DNA from: Ahrensia sp.
GTDB lineage: Bacteria > Pseudomonadota > Alphaproteobacteria > Rhizobiales > Rhizobiaceae
DNA length: 64,000 nt
Direction of reading: 5' to 3'
NCBI GenBank assembly: GCA_002706335.1
Contig: PAKZ01000039.1
Coordinates: 1-64,000, forward strand
Shown: in pieces, positions 56,658-64,000 of the stretch
Layout: each line of letters begins with the position of its first letter
Numbering within the stretch: position 1 is the first letter of the stretch
The notes under the pieces: generated by a model
Told to the model about the DNA's origin: nothing
The model's database searches: none
Seen by the model: only the letters and a program-made list of their open reading frames with translations
Translations under genes and position numbers: made by a program

Positions 56658-57674
56658 ATGAACATGATAAAAACGGCCATGCTCATTGCCGCCATGACCG
56701 CCCTTTTCATGGGGATCGGCTACATGATCGGCGGCAGCGGCGGCATGATGATCGCCCTCGTAATCGCGCTTGCGATGAACGCGTTCTCCTACTGGAATTC
56801 CGACAAGATGGTTTTGCGCATGTACAATGCCGTCGAAGTCGATCGGGCAAATGCGCCGGAATATTACGGTATCGTCGAATCGCTCGCGGAGCGCGCCAAT
56901 CTGCCGATGCCGAAAGTCTATCTGATCAAGAACGACCAGCCGAACGCCTTTGCGACCGGGCGCAATCCGGAAAATGCCGCCGTCGCGGCGACCACCGGAC
57001 TGCTGGAAAGGATGAGCCGCGAGGAGGTTGCCGGTGTGATGGCGCATGAGCTGGCTCATATCCAGCATCGCGATACGCTGACCATGACGATCACGGCGAC
57101 GCTCGCCGGCGCGATCTCCATGCTTGGCAATTTCGCCTTCTTCTTCGGCGGGTCGCGCGACAACAACAATCCGTTCGGCTTCATTGGCGTGCTCGCCGCG
57201 ATGATCGTTGCCCCGCTTGCGGCGATGATCGTGCAGATGGCGATCAGCCGGACGCGTGAATACTCGGCGGACAGGCGCGGCGCCGAGATCTGCGGCAATC
57301 CGGAATGGCTGGCAAGCGCGCTCGGCAAGCTCGCCGCCGCCGCAGGCCGCACGGTCAATGTGCAAGCGGAGCGCAATCCGGCAACCGCGCATATGTTCAT
57401 CATCAATCCGCTCAACGGCCAGCGCGCCGACAACCTCTTTTCCACTCACCCGGACACGGAAAACCGCATTCGCGCTCTGATGGCGATGGCGGCCGAAATG
57501 GACCGGCCGGCCCGGATGGAGACGCAGGCGCATGAGCGGCCGGCATCGTCGCCTGAACCGGTGGAAGCACCTCTCTCCCGCCCGGCGAAAACCGGCTCGT
57601 CGGGGATCCCGAAAACCGGTCAGACCCGATGGGGACGCGACGGCGGCGGCGGCAAGAAGGGGCCGTGGGGTTGA
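56658..57674 (+). CDS. htpX: protease HtpX (M48)
   Basis: A 338-residue membrane zinc protease for membrane quality control. Helices at about 4-24 and 30-42 precede the catalytic domain. The zinc site is HELAH (H130, H134) with the third ligand glutamate E200 in [14 protein letters not shown], and two more hydrophobic helices lie at about 143-163 and 173-193. The C-terminus (about 291-338) is longer than in E. coli and is rich in Pro/Gly/Lys ([28 protein letters not shown]), probably disordered and cytoplasmic. It overlaps the rsmB start. Confidence 0.95.
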   Translation: MNMIKTAMLIAAMTALFMGIGYMIGGSGGMMIALVIALAMNAFSYWNSDKMVLRMYNAVEVDRANAPEYYGIVESLAERANLPMPKVYLIKNDQPNAFATGRNPENAAVAATTGLLERMSREEVAGVMAHELAHIQHRDTLTMTITATLAGAISMLGNFAFFFGGSRDNNNPFGFIGVLAAMIVAPLAAMIVQMAISRTREYSADRRGAEICGNPEWLASALGKLAAAAGRTVNVQAERNPATAHMFIINPLNGQRADNLFSTHPDTENRIRALMAMAAEMDRPARMETQAHERPASSPEPVEAPLSRPAKTGSSGIPKTGQTRWGRDGGGGKKGPWG

Positions 57675-59077
57675 ACGTTCCGCATCGCAAGCGGGGACCG
57701 GACAAACGCCGCAGACCTGACGCCTCCGCTTCTGCCGCCGACAAGCCGGGCCTGGCCGCGCGGCAGGCGGCGCACCGCATTCTTGGCGCGATTCTCGATG
57801 CCAAATCCTCCATGGACGGGCTCACCGACGAGGCCCACGGCCATCCGCAATATCTGGCGCTGGAGCCTCGTGACCGCGCGCTTGTGCGCGCGATCCTGCT
57901 CACGGCGCTTCGCAACCTTGGTGAACTCGACGCGACGGTTTCCCGGTTCACCGAAAAGCCGCTTCCGGCCGGCGCGACGGGTCTGCGCAATATCCTCCTG
58001 GCGGGCCTTGCCCAGATCCTGTTCCTCGATGTGCCCGATCACAGCGCCGTCGACCTCGCCGTTACATCCGCGCAGGCTGATCCGCGCTCGCGGCGTTTCG
58101 CCAGTCTCGTCAACGCATTGCTCAGGCGCGCGACCCGCGAAAAGGACGCGTTGCTGGCGGAGTTTGCCCAGCATCCCGTTCGTTCGCCGCAATGGTTCGC
58201 CGATCGACTGGATGCGATTTACGGCCCGGAAACAGCTGCCGCCATCGATGCCTGCCACCGGCTGGAAGCGCCGATCGATCTGACATTGAAGGCCGACGAA
58301 GCGGCGAAAGCCGACGAATGGGCGGAAAAGCTCGGGGCCGTCGTCCTGTCGACGGGCTCGCTTCGCCTCACCGGACCGTCGCGCGACATCGCTGAATTGC
58401 CCGGCTTTGCCGACGGTATCTGGTGGGTTCAGGACGCCGCCGCCGCGATGCCGGCGCGCCTGTTCGGAGAGCTCGCGGGCAAAACCGCCCTCGATTGCTG
58501 CGCCGCGCCCGGCGGCAAGACCGCGCAGCTTGCCGATGCCGGCGCCAGGGTCACCGCGCTCGACCTCTCTGCCAACCGGCTGAAGCGTCTCGCGGGTAAT
58601 CTCGAACGGCTGGGCCTGTCGGACGCCTGCCAGACGATCGCGACCGACCTGTTCAAGTTCGCGCCGGAAGAGAGCTTCGACGCGGTGTTGCTGGATGCGC
58701 CCTGTTCCTCGACCGGGACCGTGCGCAGGCATCCCGACGTTCCCTACGCAAAGTCGGCGGCCGATATCGAAAAACTCGCCGGCCTTCAGGCGCGGATGCT
58801 CGACAAGGCGTCTCAGTGGGTTCGGGTCGGCGGCGTGCTGGTCTTCTCAAACTGTTCCCTCGATCCGGTCGAAGGCGAGGCGGTCGCGCGGCATTTCGCC
58901 GCCGCGCATCCGGATTTCGCGATTGTGCCGGTAACGCTCGACGAGGCGCGCGGTTTCGGCGATGCGATCACCGCGGAGGGGTTCCTGCGACTAACTCCCG
59001 CGCATATCGATCTCGGCGATCCGGCCATCAGCGGCGTCGACGGTTTCTTTGCCGCCCGTTTTCATCGGCTTGCCTAG
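57671..59077 (+). CDS. rsmB: 16S rRNA m5C967 methyltransferase RsmB (Fmu/Sun)
   Basis: A 468-residue enzyme. The N-terminal NusB-like RNA-binding domain (about 25-160: [23 protein letters not shown]...[22 protein letters not shown]) is followed by the methyltransferase domain. The SAM site is [31 protein letters not shown], and the catalytic cysteines are in [16 protein letters not shown] and [13 protein letters not shown]. The start is not an ATG. TTG 57671 overlaps the htpX stop (ttga) and has an aagggg Shine-Dalgarno; GTG 57665 is a second choice. It is followed by a heparinase-like gene, the usual order in this clade. Confidence 0.93.
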   Translation: MNVPHRKRGPDKRRRPDASASAADKPGLAARQAAHRILGAILDAKSSMDGLTDEAHGHPQYLALEPRDRALVRAILLTALRNLGELDATVSRFTEKPLPAGATGLRNILLAGLAQILFLDVPDHSAVDLAVTSAQADPRSRRFASLVNALLRRATREKDALLAEFAQHPVRSPQWFADRLDAIYGPETAAAIDACHRLEAPIDLTLKADEAAKADEWAEKLGAVVLSTGSLRLTGPSRDIAELPGFADGIWWVQDAAAAMPARLFGELAGKTALDCCAAPGGKTAQLADAGARVTALDLSANRLKRLAGNLERLGLSDACQTIATDLFKFAPEESFDAVLLDAPCSSTGTVRRHPDVPYAKSAADIEKLAGLQARMLDKASQWVRVGGVLVFSNCSLDPVEGEAVARHFAAAHPDFAIVPVTLDEARGFGDAITAEGFLRLTPAHIDLGDPAISGVDGFFAARFHRLA

Positions 59078-59158
59078 TGGGCGAAAGCCGTCTCTGATTG
59101 TAAAGCGGGTGCGAATCAATATCCTTCGATTCGTAATGACCGGCGGGATGGAGAACAT

Positions 59159-60853
59159 TTGGGCCGACCCACATTTATGAACGACCCGGCTTATTGGGCG
59201 TCGGGCGTTCGAATATTCTGGTCCGGGCTGCGCCGACGCGTACAAAAAGGGCCGGTATTCGCCTGGCGGTTCATCGGACCGGTGCCGGAACGCCTCGTCA
59301 TGGTCCCGCCGGACCTCCGCCCGAACGATCCGCTCGTCGCCCGCGATATCTACGAGGGCCGTTACTCCTTCGCCGGACGCGTTATCGATACGGCTGGCGC
59401 GTCGCCCTTTTCCGTCGTTCCGCCGTCTCCCGCCTGGGAGGACGCGCTGAACCGGTTCCGCTGGCTGCGCCACATGAAGGGGGCCGGGAGCGATCTTGCT
59501 TCCACCAATGCGCGCGCGCTGGTCAATGACTGGATCCTGAGCCATGGGCGCAATCTCAAAGGCAATCCATGGAAGATGGAGGTCACGGCGGCTCGGGTCA
59601 TCGCCTGGATGCAGTATTCGCGGCTGCTGCTGATCGATAGCGACCCGATTTTCTACCGGCGCTTCATGGGATCGCTGGCGCGCCAGGTGCGCTACCTGCG
59701 CGGCCTCGCGAGCTCGATGAGCGACGATCTCGACGCGCTGAATGTGCGAATAGCGCTGGCCTATGCATCGCAGGTCTTGCCGACGTCGCAGCGTTTCGAG
59801 AAATCCGCCGTCAAGAACCTCGAGTATCAGCTGAAGACGCAGATTCTGCCCGATGGCGGCCATGCCAGCCGCTGCCCTGACGTGCTGCCGGGTCTGCTCG
59901 CTGATCTCTTGCCGCTGGCGCAATGCTACGTCTCCGCCTCCAAGCCGGTGCCGCAGGAGCTCGTGCATGCCGTCGACCGGATGTTCCCGTCCTTGCGCTT
60001 CTTTCGCCATGTCGACGGCCATATCGCCCTCTTCCACGGGGCAGGAAGCGGCAATCTCTACCTGACGGCGGCGGTGCTGCGGCACGACCAGAACGGCGCG
60101 CGGCCTCTCGGTCACATGCCGCATTCCGGCTATCAGCGCCTGGCGCGGGGCGGGACTGTGCTGCTCGCCGATACCGGGGTTGCGCCGGGCGGTCCGCATG
60201 GCTTCACAGGCCATGCTTCCTGCCTCGCCTTCGAGATGTCGAGCGGACGACAGCGCCTGATCGTCAATTCCGGCGTCGACGGCCTTTATCGCGAGAGTTA
60301 CCGCGAGATGGCGCGGCTGACCGCGGCTCATTCGACACTGGTCGTCGACGACACGTCGTCTGCACGTTTCGCCGGCTTTGGCTCGGCCTCGCACGCCAAT
60401 CGGCAGAGGATCATGCCGGGGCCGTCAAAAGTGCGCATCGAGCGCCGCGACAGCGAATCCGCGCCGGGCTTTGTCGCCCAACATGACGGTTATGCGCGTC
60501 AGTTCGGCCTGTGGCACGAGCGCGCGATCTCGTTGCATGACGAAGGCACGCGCATTGAGGGCCGCGACCGACTGGTGCGCAATGGCAAGTCCGGCAACCC
60601 GCCGCAACGGCAGTTCGACATCCGCTTCCATCTGCACCCTGTCGTGCGCGCGACGCGTGAGGACCATCGCTCGATCCATCTTGCCACCGACCAGGGCGAG
60701 AGCTGGTTGTTCACGGCGAACCGGGGCGATGTCTTACTCGAGGACTCCATCCATTTCGCCGGCATTGCCGGTCCGGTCCGTTCGCACCAGATCGTAATCT
60801 CTGCCTTGTGGCCAGAGATCGACCGGGTCGAGTGGGTCATTCGCAAGACCTGA
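59159..60853 (+). CDS. heparinase II/III family protein
   Basis: A 564-residue protein. The N-terminal alpha-toroid (about 70-300: NRFRWLRHMKGAGSDLASTNARALVNDWILSH...GLASSMSDDLDALNVRIALAYASQ) and the C-terminal beta-sheet domain (about 320-560: LADTGVAPGGPHGFTGHASCLAFEMSSGRQRLIVNSGVDGL...ARLTAAHSTLVVDD) match heparinase II/III-like and alginate-lyase-type proteins. It has no signal peptide, so it may be a cytoplasmic or regulatory relative. It starts at TTG 59159 with ggagaacat upstream. ATG 59177 has no ribosome site. It is between rsmB and purH, as in many Hyphomicrobiales. Confidence 0.88.
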   Translation: MGRPTFMNDPAYWASGVRIFWSGLRRRVQKGPVFAWRFIGPVPERLVMVPPDLRPNDPLVARDIYEGRYSFAGRVIDTAGASPFSVVPPSPAWEDALNRFRWLRHMKGAGSDLASTNARALVNDWILSHGRNLKGNPWKMEVTAARVIAWMQYSRLLLIDSDPIFYRRFMGSLARQVRYLRGLASSMSDDLDALNVRIALAYASQVLPTSQRFEKSAVKNLEYQLKTQILPDGGHASRCPDVLPGLLADLLPLAQCYVSASKPVPQELVHAVDRMFPSLRFFRHVDGHIALFHGAGSGNLYLTAAVLRHDQNGARPLGHMPHSGYQRLARGGTVLLADTGVAPGGPHGFTGHASCLAFEMSSGRQRLIVNSGVDGLYRESYREMARLTAAHSTLVVDDTSSARFAGFGSASHANRQRIMPGPSKVRIERRDSESAPGFVAQHDGYARQFGLWHERAISLHDEGTRIEGRDRLVRNGKSGNPPQRQFDIRFHLHPVVRATREDHRSIHLATDQGESWLFTANRGDVLLEDSIHFAGIAGPVRSHQIVISALWPEIDRVEWVIRKT

Positions 60854-60959
60854 GCGAGACCATCTTTCGTTGCAAAAACGGCTCGCGCCGATAGGCAAGC
60901 GACGGTCGGCATGCTAGCAGCGGCCCGATCCCCTTATTCATGTAGCGAGAGATCGGCTT

Positions 60960-62576
60960 ATGGCTGTCGTTTCCAAGAAAATTCCCGCGCCCGACCGGGT
61001 CGCGATCCGCCGGGCGTTGCTGTCCGTCTCCGACAAGACGGGTCTGCTGGACCTCGCGCGCGAATTGGCGCAGCGCAATGTCCAGATGGTGTCGACGGGA
61101 GGCACCAAGAAGGCGATCGCTGAGGCGGGTCTGCCGGTGATCGATGTCGCCGACGTGACCGGTTTTCCGGAAATCATGGACGGGCGCGTCAAGACGCTGC
61201 ATCCGTCGGTTCATGGCGGCCTGCTCGCCGTGCGGGACGATCCGGACCATGTGGCGGCGATGGAGGCGAACGCGATCGAGCCCTTCGACCTCGTCGTCAT
61301 CAATCTCTATCCGTTCGAGCAGGTAGTTGCCGCCGATTCCGATTATCCGACCACGATCGAGAATATCGATATCGGCGGACCGGCGATGGTGCGCGCCTCG
61401 GCGAAGAACCATGCCTATGTCACCATTGTGACCGATCCGGCGGACTACCCGGAAGTGCTGGAGATGATGGCGGAGAACGAGAGCTGCTCGACGCTCGAAA
61501 AGCGCAAGGTCTTCGCCGGGCGCGCCTTCCAGCGCACCGCGAGCTACGACGCGATGATCTCGTCTTACATGGCGGAGCAATTGTCGCTGCCGCCGGTAAG
61601 CCGGAATCACGCCACCGGCGGCTCGCTGTCGCTTGCCATGCGCTATGGCGAGAACCCGCATCAGGCGGCCGGTCTTTACCTCACCGGCGAGAAGCGCCCC
61701 GGCGTCGCAACCGCCACGCTGCTGCAGGGCAAGGCGCTCTCCTACAACAACATCAACGACACCGACGCAGCCTACGAACTCGTCAGCGAGTTCGACCCTT
61801 CGAAGCCGGCCGTCGCCATCATCAAGCACGCCAATCCCTGCGGCGTCGCGACCGGCCAGTCGCTTGCGGACGCTTATCGCAAGGCGTTTTCCTGTGACCA
61901 GACCTCGGCTTTCGGGGGCATCGTCGCGTTGAACGGCACGCTCGATGCGGAAGCGGCGGAGGAGATCGTGAAGATCTTCACCGAGGTGATCATCGCGCCA
62001 TCGGTCACCGAGGAGGCGGCGGCGATCGTCGCGGCGAAGAAGAATTTGCGGCTGCTGACGGCGGGCACGCTCGCCGATCCTCGCGCCCGGGGCATCCTGG
62101 TCAAGTCCGTCGCCGGCGGTTTCCTGAAGCAGGAGCGCGACAACGCCGTGGTCGACGATCTGGATCTGAAATGCGTCACGAAGCGCCAGCCGAGCGAGGC
62201 GGAGCTCGCTGACATGAAATTCGCCTTCCGCGTCGCCAAGCATGTCAAGTCGAACGCCATCGTCTATGTCCGCGACGGTGCGACGGTCGGCGTCGGCGCC
62301 GGTCAGATGAGCCGAGTCGATTCCGCTCGCATCGCCGCCCGCAAGGCGGAGGACGCGGCCGAGGCGCTCGGTCTCGCCGAACCGCTGACCAAGGGCTGTG
62401 TGGTGGCGTCGGACGCGTTCTTCCCCTTCGCAGACGGGCTTCTCTCAGCCGTGGAAGCGGGCGCGAAAGCGGTGATCCAGCCCGGCGGCTCGATGCGTGA
62501 TGACGAGGTGATCGCGGCTGCCGACGAGCACGGCATCGCCATGGTCTTCACCGGGGTTCGGCACTTCCGGCACTAG
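60960..62576 (+). CDS. purH: bifunctional AICAR formyltransferase/IMP cyclohydrolase PurH
   Basis: A 538-residue enzyme for the last two steps of IMP synthesis. The N-terminal cyclohydrolase (about 15-210: [73 protein letters not shown]) is followed by the formyltransferase (about 220-538), with [12 protein letters not shown] and late [10 protein letters not shown]. Length is normal. The gene lies 106 bp after the heparinase-like gene and is followed by an inverted-repeat region and a convergent transporter gene. Confidence 0.97.
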   Translation: MAVVSKKIPAPDRVAIRRALLSVSDKTGLLDLARELAQRNVQMVSTGGTKKAIAEAGLPVIDVADVTGFPEIMDGRVKTLHPSVHGGLLAVRDDPDHVAAMEANAIEPFDLVVINLYPFEQVVAADSDYPTTIENIDIGGPAMVRASAKNHAYVTIVTDPADYPEVLEMMAENESCSTLEKRKVFAGRAFQRTASYDAMISSYMAEQLSLPPVSRNHATGGSLSLAMRYGENPHQAAGLYLTGEKRPGVATATLLQGKALSYNNINDTDAAYELVSEFDPSKPAVAIIKHANPCGVATGQSLADAYRKAFSCDQTSAFGGIVALNGTLDAEAAEEIVKIFTEVIIAPSVTEEAAAIVAAKKNLRLLTAGTLADPRARGILVKSVAGGFLKQERDNAVVDDLDLKCVTKRQPSEAELADMKFAFRVAKHVKSNAIVYVRDGATVGVGAGQMSRVDSARIAARKAEDAAEALGLAEPLTKGCVVASDAFFPFADGLLSAVEAGAKAVIQPGGSMRDDEVIAAADEHGIAMVFTGVRHFRH

Positions 62577-62683
62577 TGCAATTCAGGTTTCGGTTGAAAC
62601 ATCTGCAACGGAATGCGCGTTCGAGCCAAGGGCGAGAGGCAGCGCATTTCGATTCCGCTGCAACCTGAAATGCATAGCGCCGG
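62577..62683. repeat. imperfect inverted repeat in the purH-transporter gap
   Basis: aattcaggtt (62580-62589) is almost the reverse complement of aacctgaaat (62662-62671). Inside lie tgcaacggaatgcgc (62604-62618) and gcgcatttcgattccgctgca (62642-62662), complementary apart from a short insert and wobbles. The whole gives an imperfect hairpin of about 90 nt. It could be a bidirectional transcription end or a small repeat element between convergent genes. Confidence 0.55.
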
Positions 62684-64000
62684 TCAGGTTCTTGATCTTA
62701 CCGGGATCAGGAACAGCATGCCGATGACGAACAGGGCGAGGATCGGCGTGATGCCGATGCGCTGGCTGTCGAAAGCGACCGTAACCACGCCGATCGCCCA
62801 GGGCGCCAGAAACGCCGTGGCGCGCCCGGACAGTGCGTATAGGCCGAAGGCCTCCCCGACCCGTTCGGGCGTCGACTGGTCGACCAAAAGAGGGCGGGAG
62901 GACGATTGCAGCCCGCCGCCGGCTGCGCCGATCAGCGCGCCCGCGAGATAAAAGGCGATGTCGGGAAGACTTGAACCTTCCCCGACCGGCAGGAACAGCA
63001 CCTGCGTTTCCGAGATCGAAATGACCAGTGCGCTGGCGAAGATCAGCACGAGGATATTGGCGACAACGACGGTCTTGGTGCCGATACGCGTATCCAGCCA
63101 GCCGGAGAGGATGCTGCCGCCGATGCCGGTAATGCTCGCGAGAATTCCGAAGACGCCCAGTTGCAGCGTCGTCCAGCCGATCACGCCGACCGCATAGATG
63201 CCGCCGAATGTGTAGAGGCCGTTCAGCGCATCGCGATAAATCATGCTCGAGACCAGGAAGGAAAACAGACTCCGTTCCTTCGAAATGTTGCGGATGGTCT
63301 GCCACAGGTCGACCAGGCCCTTCCGGAGCGCACCGGATATGCGTTCGCGCCGCGGCGCGTCCGGTGTGAACAGAAACAGCGGAATAATGAAGACGATGTA
63401 CCAAATGGCCGTGAGTGGGCCGGATGCCCTGTCGCCCTCGAATTGCGCGGGGTCTAGACCCAAGATCGGAGTGATACCGATCAGTGTCTTGCCGGCCTCC
63501 GGATCGGCGACCATCAGCAGCAGCATGGCGATGAGGCAGATAAGCCCGCCGGCGTAACCCAGCGCCCAGGCGTTGCCCGAAAGGCTGCCGAGCTTTTCGC
63601 GGCTGACGAGGCCAGGCATCATGGCATTGTTGAAGACGGCGGCGAATTCGAAGCCGATCAGGGCTACGACGAAAGCGGTGAGCCCGAAGATGATCGTCGC
63701 CTGATCCGCCGCCGGCGGCACATACCAGAGCGCAAAGATACCGACTACGGCCAGGACGGAAAAGCCAAAGATCCACGGCTTGCGGGGACCGGTCGCGTCC
63801 GAGATAGCGCCGAGGACGGGCGACAGGACCGCGATGATGAGCCCGCCGAGCCCGGCCGCGAAACCCCAGACCGCCTGGCCGTCCGTCGGATTGGCCGCGA
63901 CCTGTCCGGCGAAATAGGGCGCGAAAATGAAGGTGATGATGAGGGTATGGAAGGGTTGTGCCGCCCAGTCGAAGAACATCCAGCCCAGAATGCCCTTGCG
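62684..64000 (-). CDS. MFS transporter of the UMF1/Atg22 type (partial, 5' end outside)
   Basis: A membrane protein with at least twelve hydrophobic helices. The visible N-terminal text, read from the right edge, is RKGILGWMFFDWAAQPFHTLIITFIFAPYFAGQVAANPTDGQAVWGFAAG, the diagnostic opening of the UMF1 (vacuole effluxer Atg22-like) group. The C-terminal helices end LFVIGMLFLIPVRSRT. In-frame ATG 63979 is not the real start, because the conserved GWMFFDWA segment begins before it, so the gene runs past 64000. The substrate is unknown. It is convergent with purH. Confidence 0.88.
   Translation of the reverse strand, partial: RKGILGWMFFDWAAQPFHTLIITFIFAPYFAGQVAANPTDGQAVWGFAAGLGGLIIAVLSPVLGAISDATGPRKPWIFGFSVLAVVGIFALWYVPPAADQATIIFGLTAFVVALIGFEFAAVFNNAMMPGLVSREKLGSLSGNAWALGYAGGLICLIAMLLLMVADPEAGKTLIGITPILGLDPAQFEGDRASGPLTAIWYIVFIIPLFLFTPDAPRRERISGALRKGLVDLWQTIRNISKERSLFSFLVSSMIYRDALNGLYTFGGIYAVGVIGWTTLQLGVFGILASITGIGGSILSGWLDTRIGTKTVVVANILVLIFASALVISISETQVLFLPVGEGSSLPDIAFYLAGALIGAAGGGLQSSSRPLLVDQSTPERVGEAFGLYALSGRATAFLAPWAIGVVTVAFDSQRIGITPILALFVIGMLFLIPVRSRT

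Overview
The window is a contiguous stretch of high-GC bacterial chromosome that looks like an alphaproteobacterium of the order Hyphomicrobiales (Rhizobiales). The evidence is gene order and protein character: an F1-only ATP synthase operon (atpHAGDC) near priA and a small transaldolase; the run rpmA-obgE-proB-proA-nadD-rsfS-rlmH-envC-ctpA-(deacetylase)-rppH; ribosomal protein L21 with a long C-terminal extension; a rhizobial-type pyruvate carboxylase with its biotin lysine at residue 1119; and rsmB followed by a heparinase-like gene and purH. The species cannot be fixed from sequence alone. I see no prophage, insertion sequence, integrase, CRISPR array or rRNA. One tRNA is present, tRNA-Ser(CGA).

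Layout. 1-425 is a gene-free block with two long hairpins and a 17-bp direct repeat. 426-3728 holds redox and stress genes (AhpD-like, OsmC, secreted MsrA), an acyltransferase and a TerB-like membrane protein. 3762-6685 has transaldolase and priA, divergent. 6674-11033 is an accessory cassette between priA and the ATP synthase genes: an ArsR-SRPBCC-SRPBCC operon, DUF2061, an XRE regulator, an EamA transporter and a small membrane protein. 11253-16386 is the F1 operon, with an extra 64-residue membrane protein between atpD and atpC. 16442-30100 is mostly minus-strand housekeeping: racemase, rppH, deacetylase, ctpA, envC, rlmH, rsfS, nadD, proA, proB, obgE, rpmA and rplU.

30363-36642 carries tRNA-Ser and a leucine/isovalerate catabolic operon (methylcrotonyl-CoA carboxylase beta and alpha, GST, HMG-CoA lyase, enoyl-CoA hydratase). 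36715-43840 has a phosphodiesterase, a fumarylacetoacetate-hydrolase-family enzyme, a complete DctPQM TRAP transporter, a MarR regulator with a clear palindromic operator candidate, and an acyl-CoA dehydrogenase. Pyruvate carboxylase follows (43927-47388), then a tiny DUF3309 gene, a DeoR regulator with its MFS partner, a LysR/NAD-binding divergent pair, and acetyl-CoA synthetase. Carbon metabolism is the common theme: acetyl-CoA production (mcc, HMG-CoA lyase, acs), anaplerosis (pyc) and organic acid uptake (TRAP).

54046-56322 holds an unrecognised secreted protein, a compact structured RNA with a 21-codon micro-ORF and its own terminator, and a TadG-like VWA protein. 56323-64000 holds a DUF1674 (SdhAF4-like) protein, htpX, rsmB, a heparinase II/III-like protein, purH and a partial Atg22/UMF1-type transporter that runs off the right edge.

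The most interesting item is the 54519-54724 RNA. It combines a perfect Shine-Dalgarno, a micro-ORF whose stop codon lies in a hairpin, a tight three-way junction, an intrinsic terminator, and a competing long-range helix between the micro-ORF and the junction. No sense-strand gene lies immediately downstream. It has the form of a translation-sensitive switch or dual-function sRNA.
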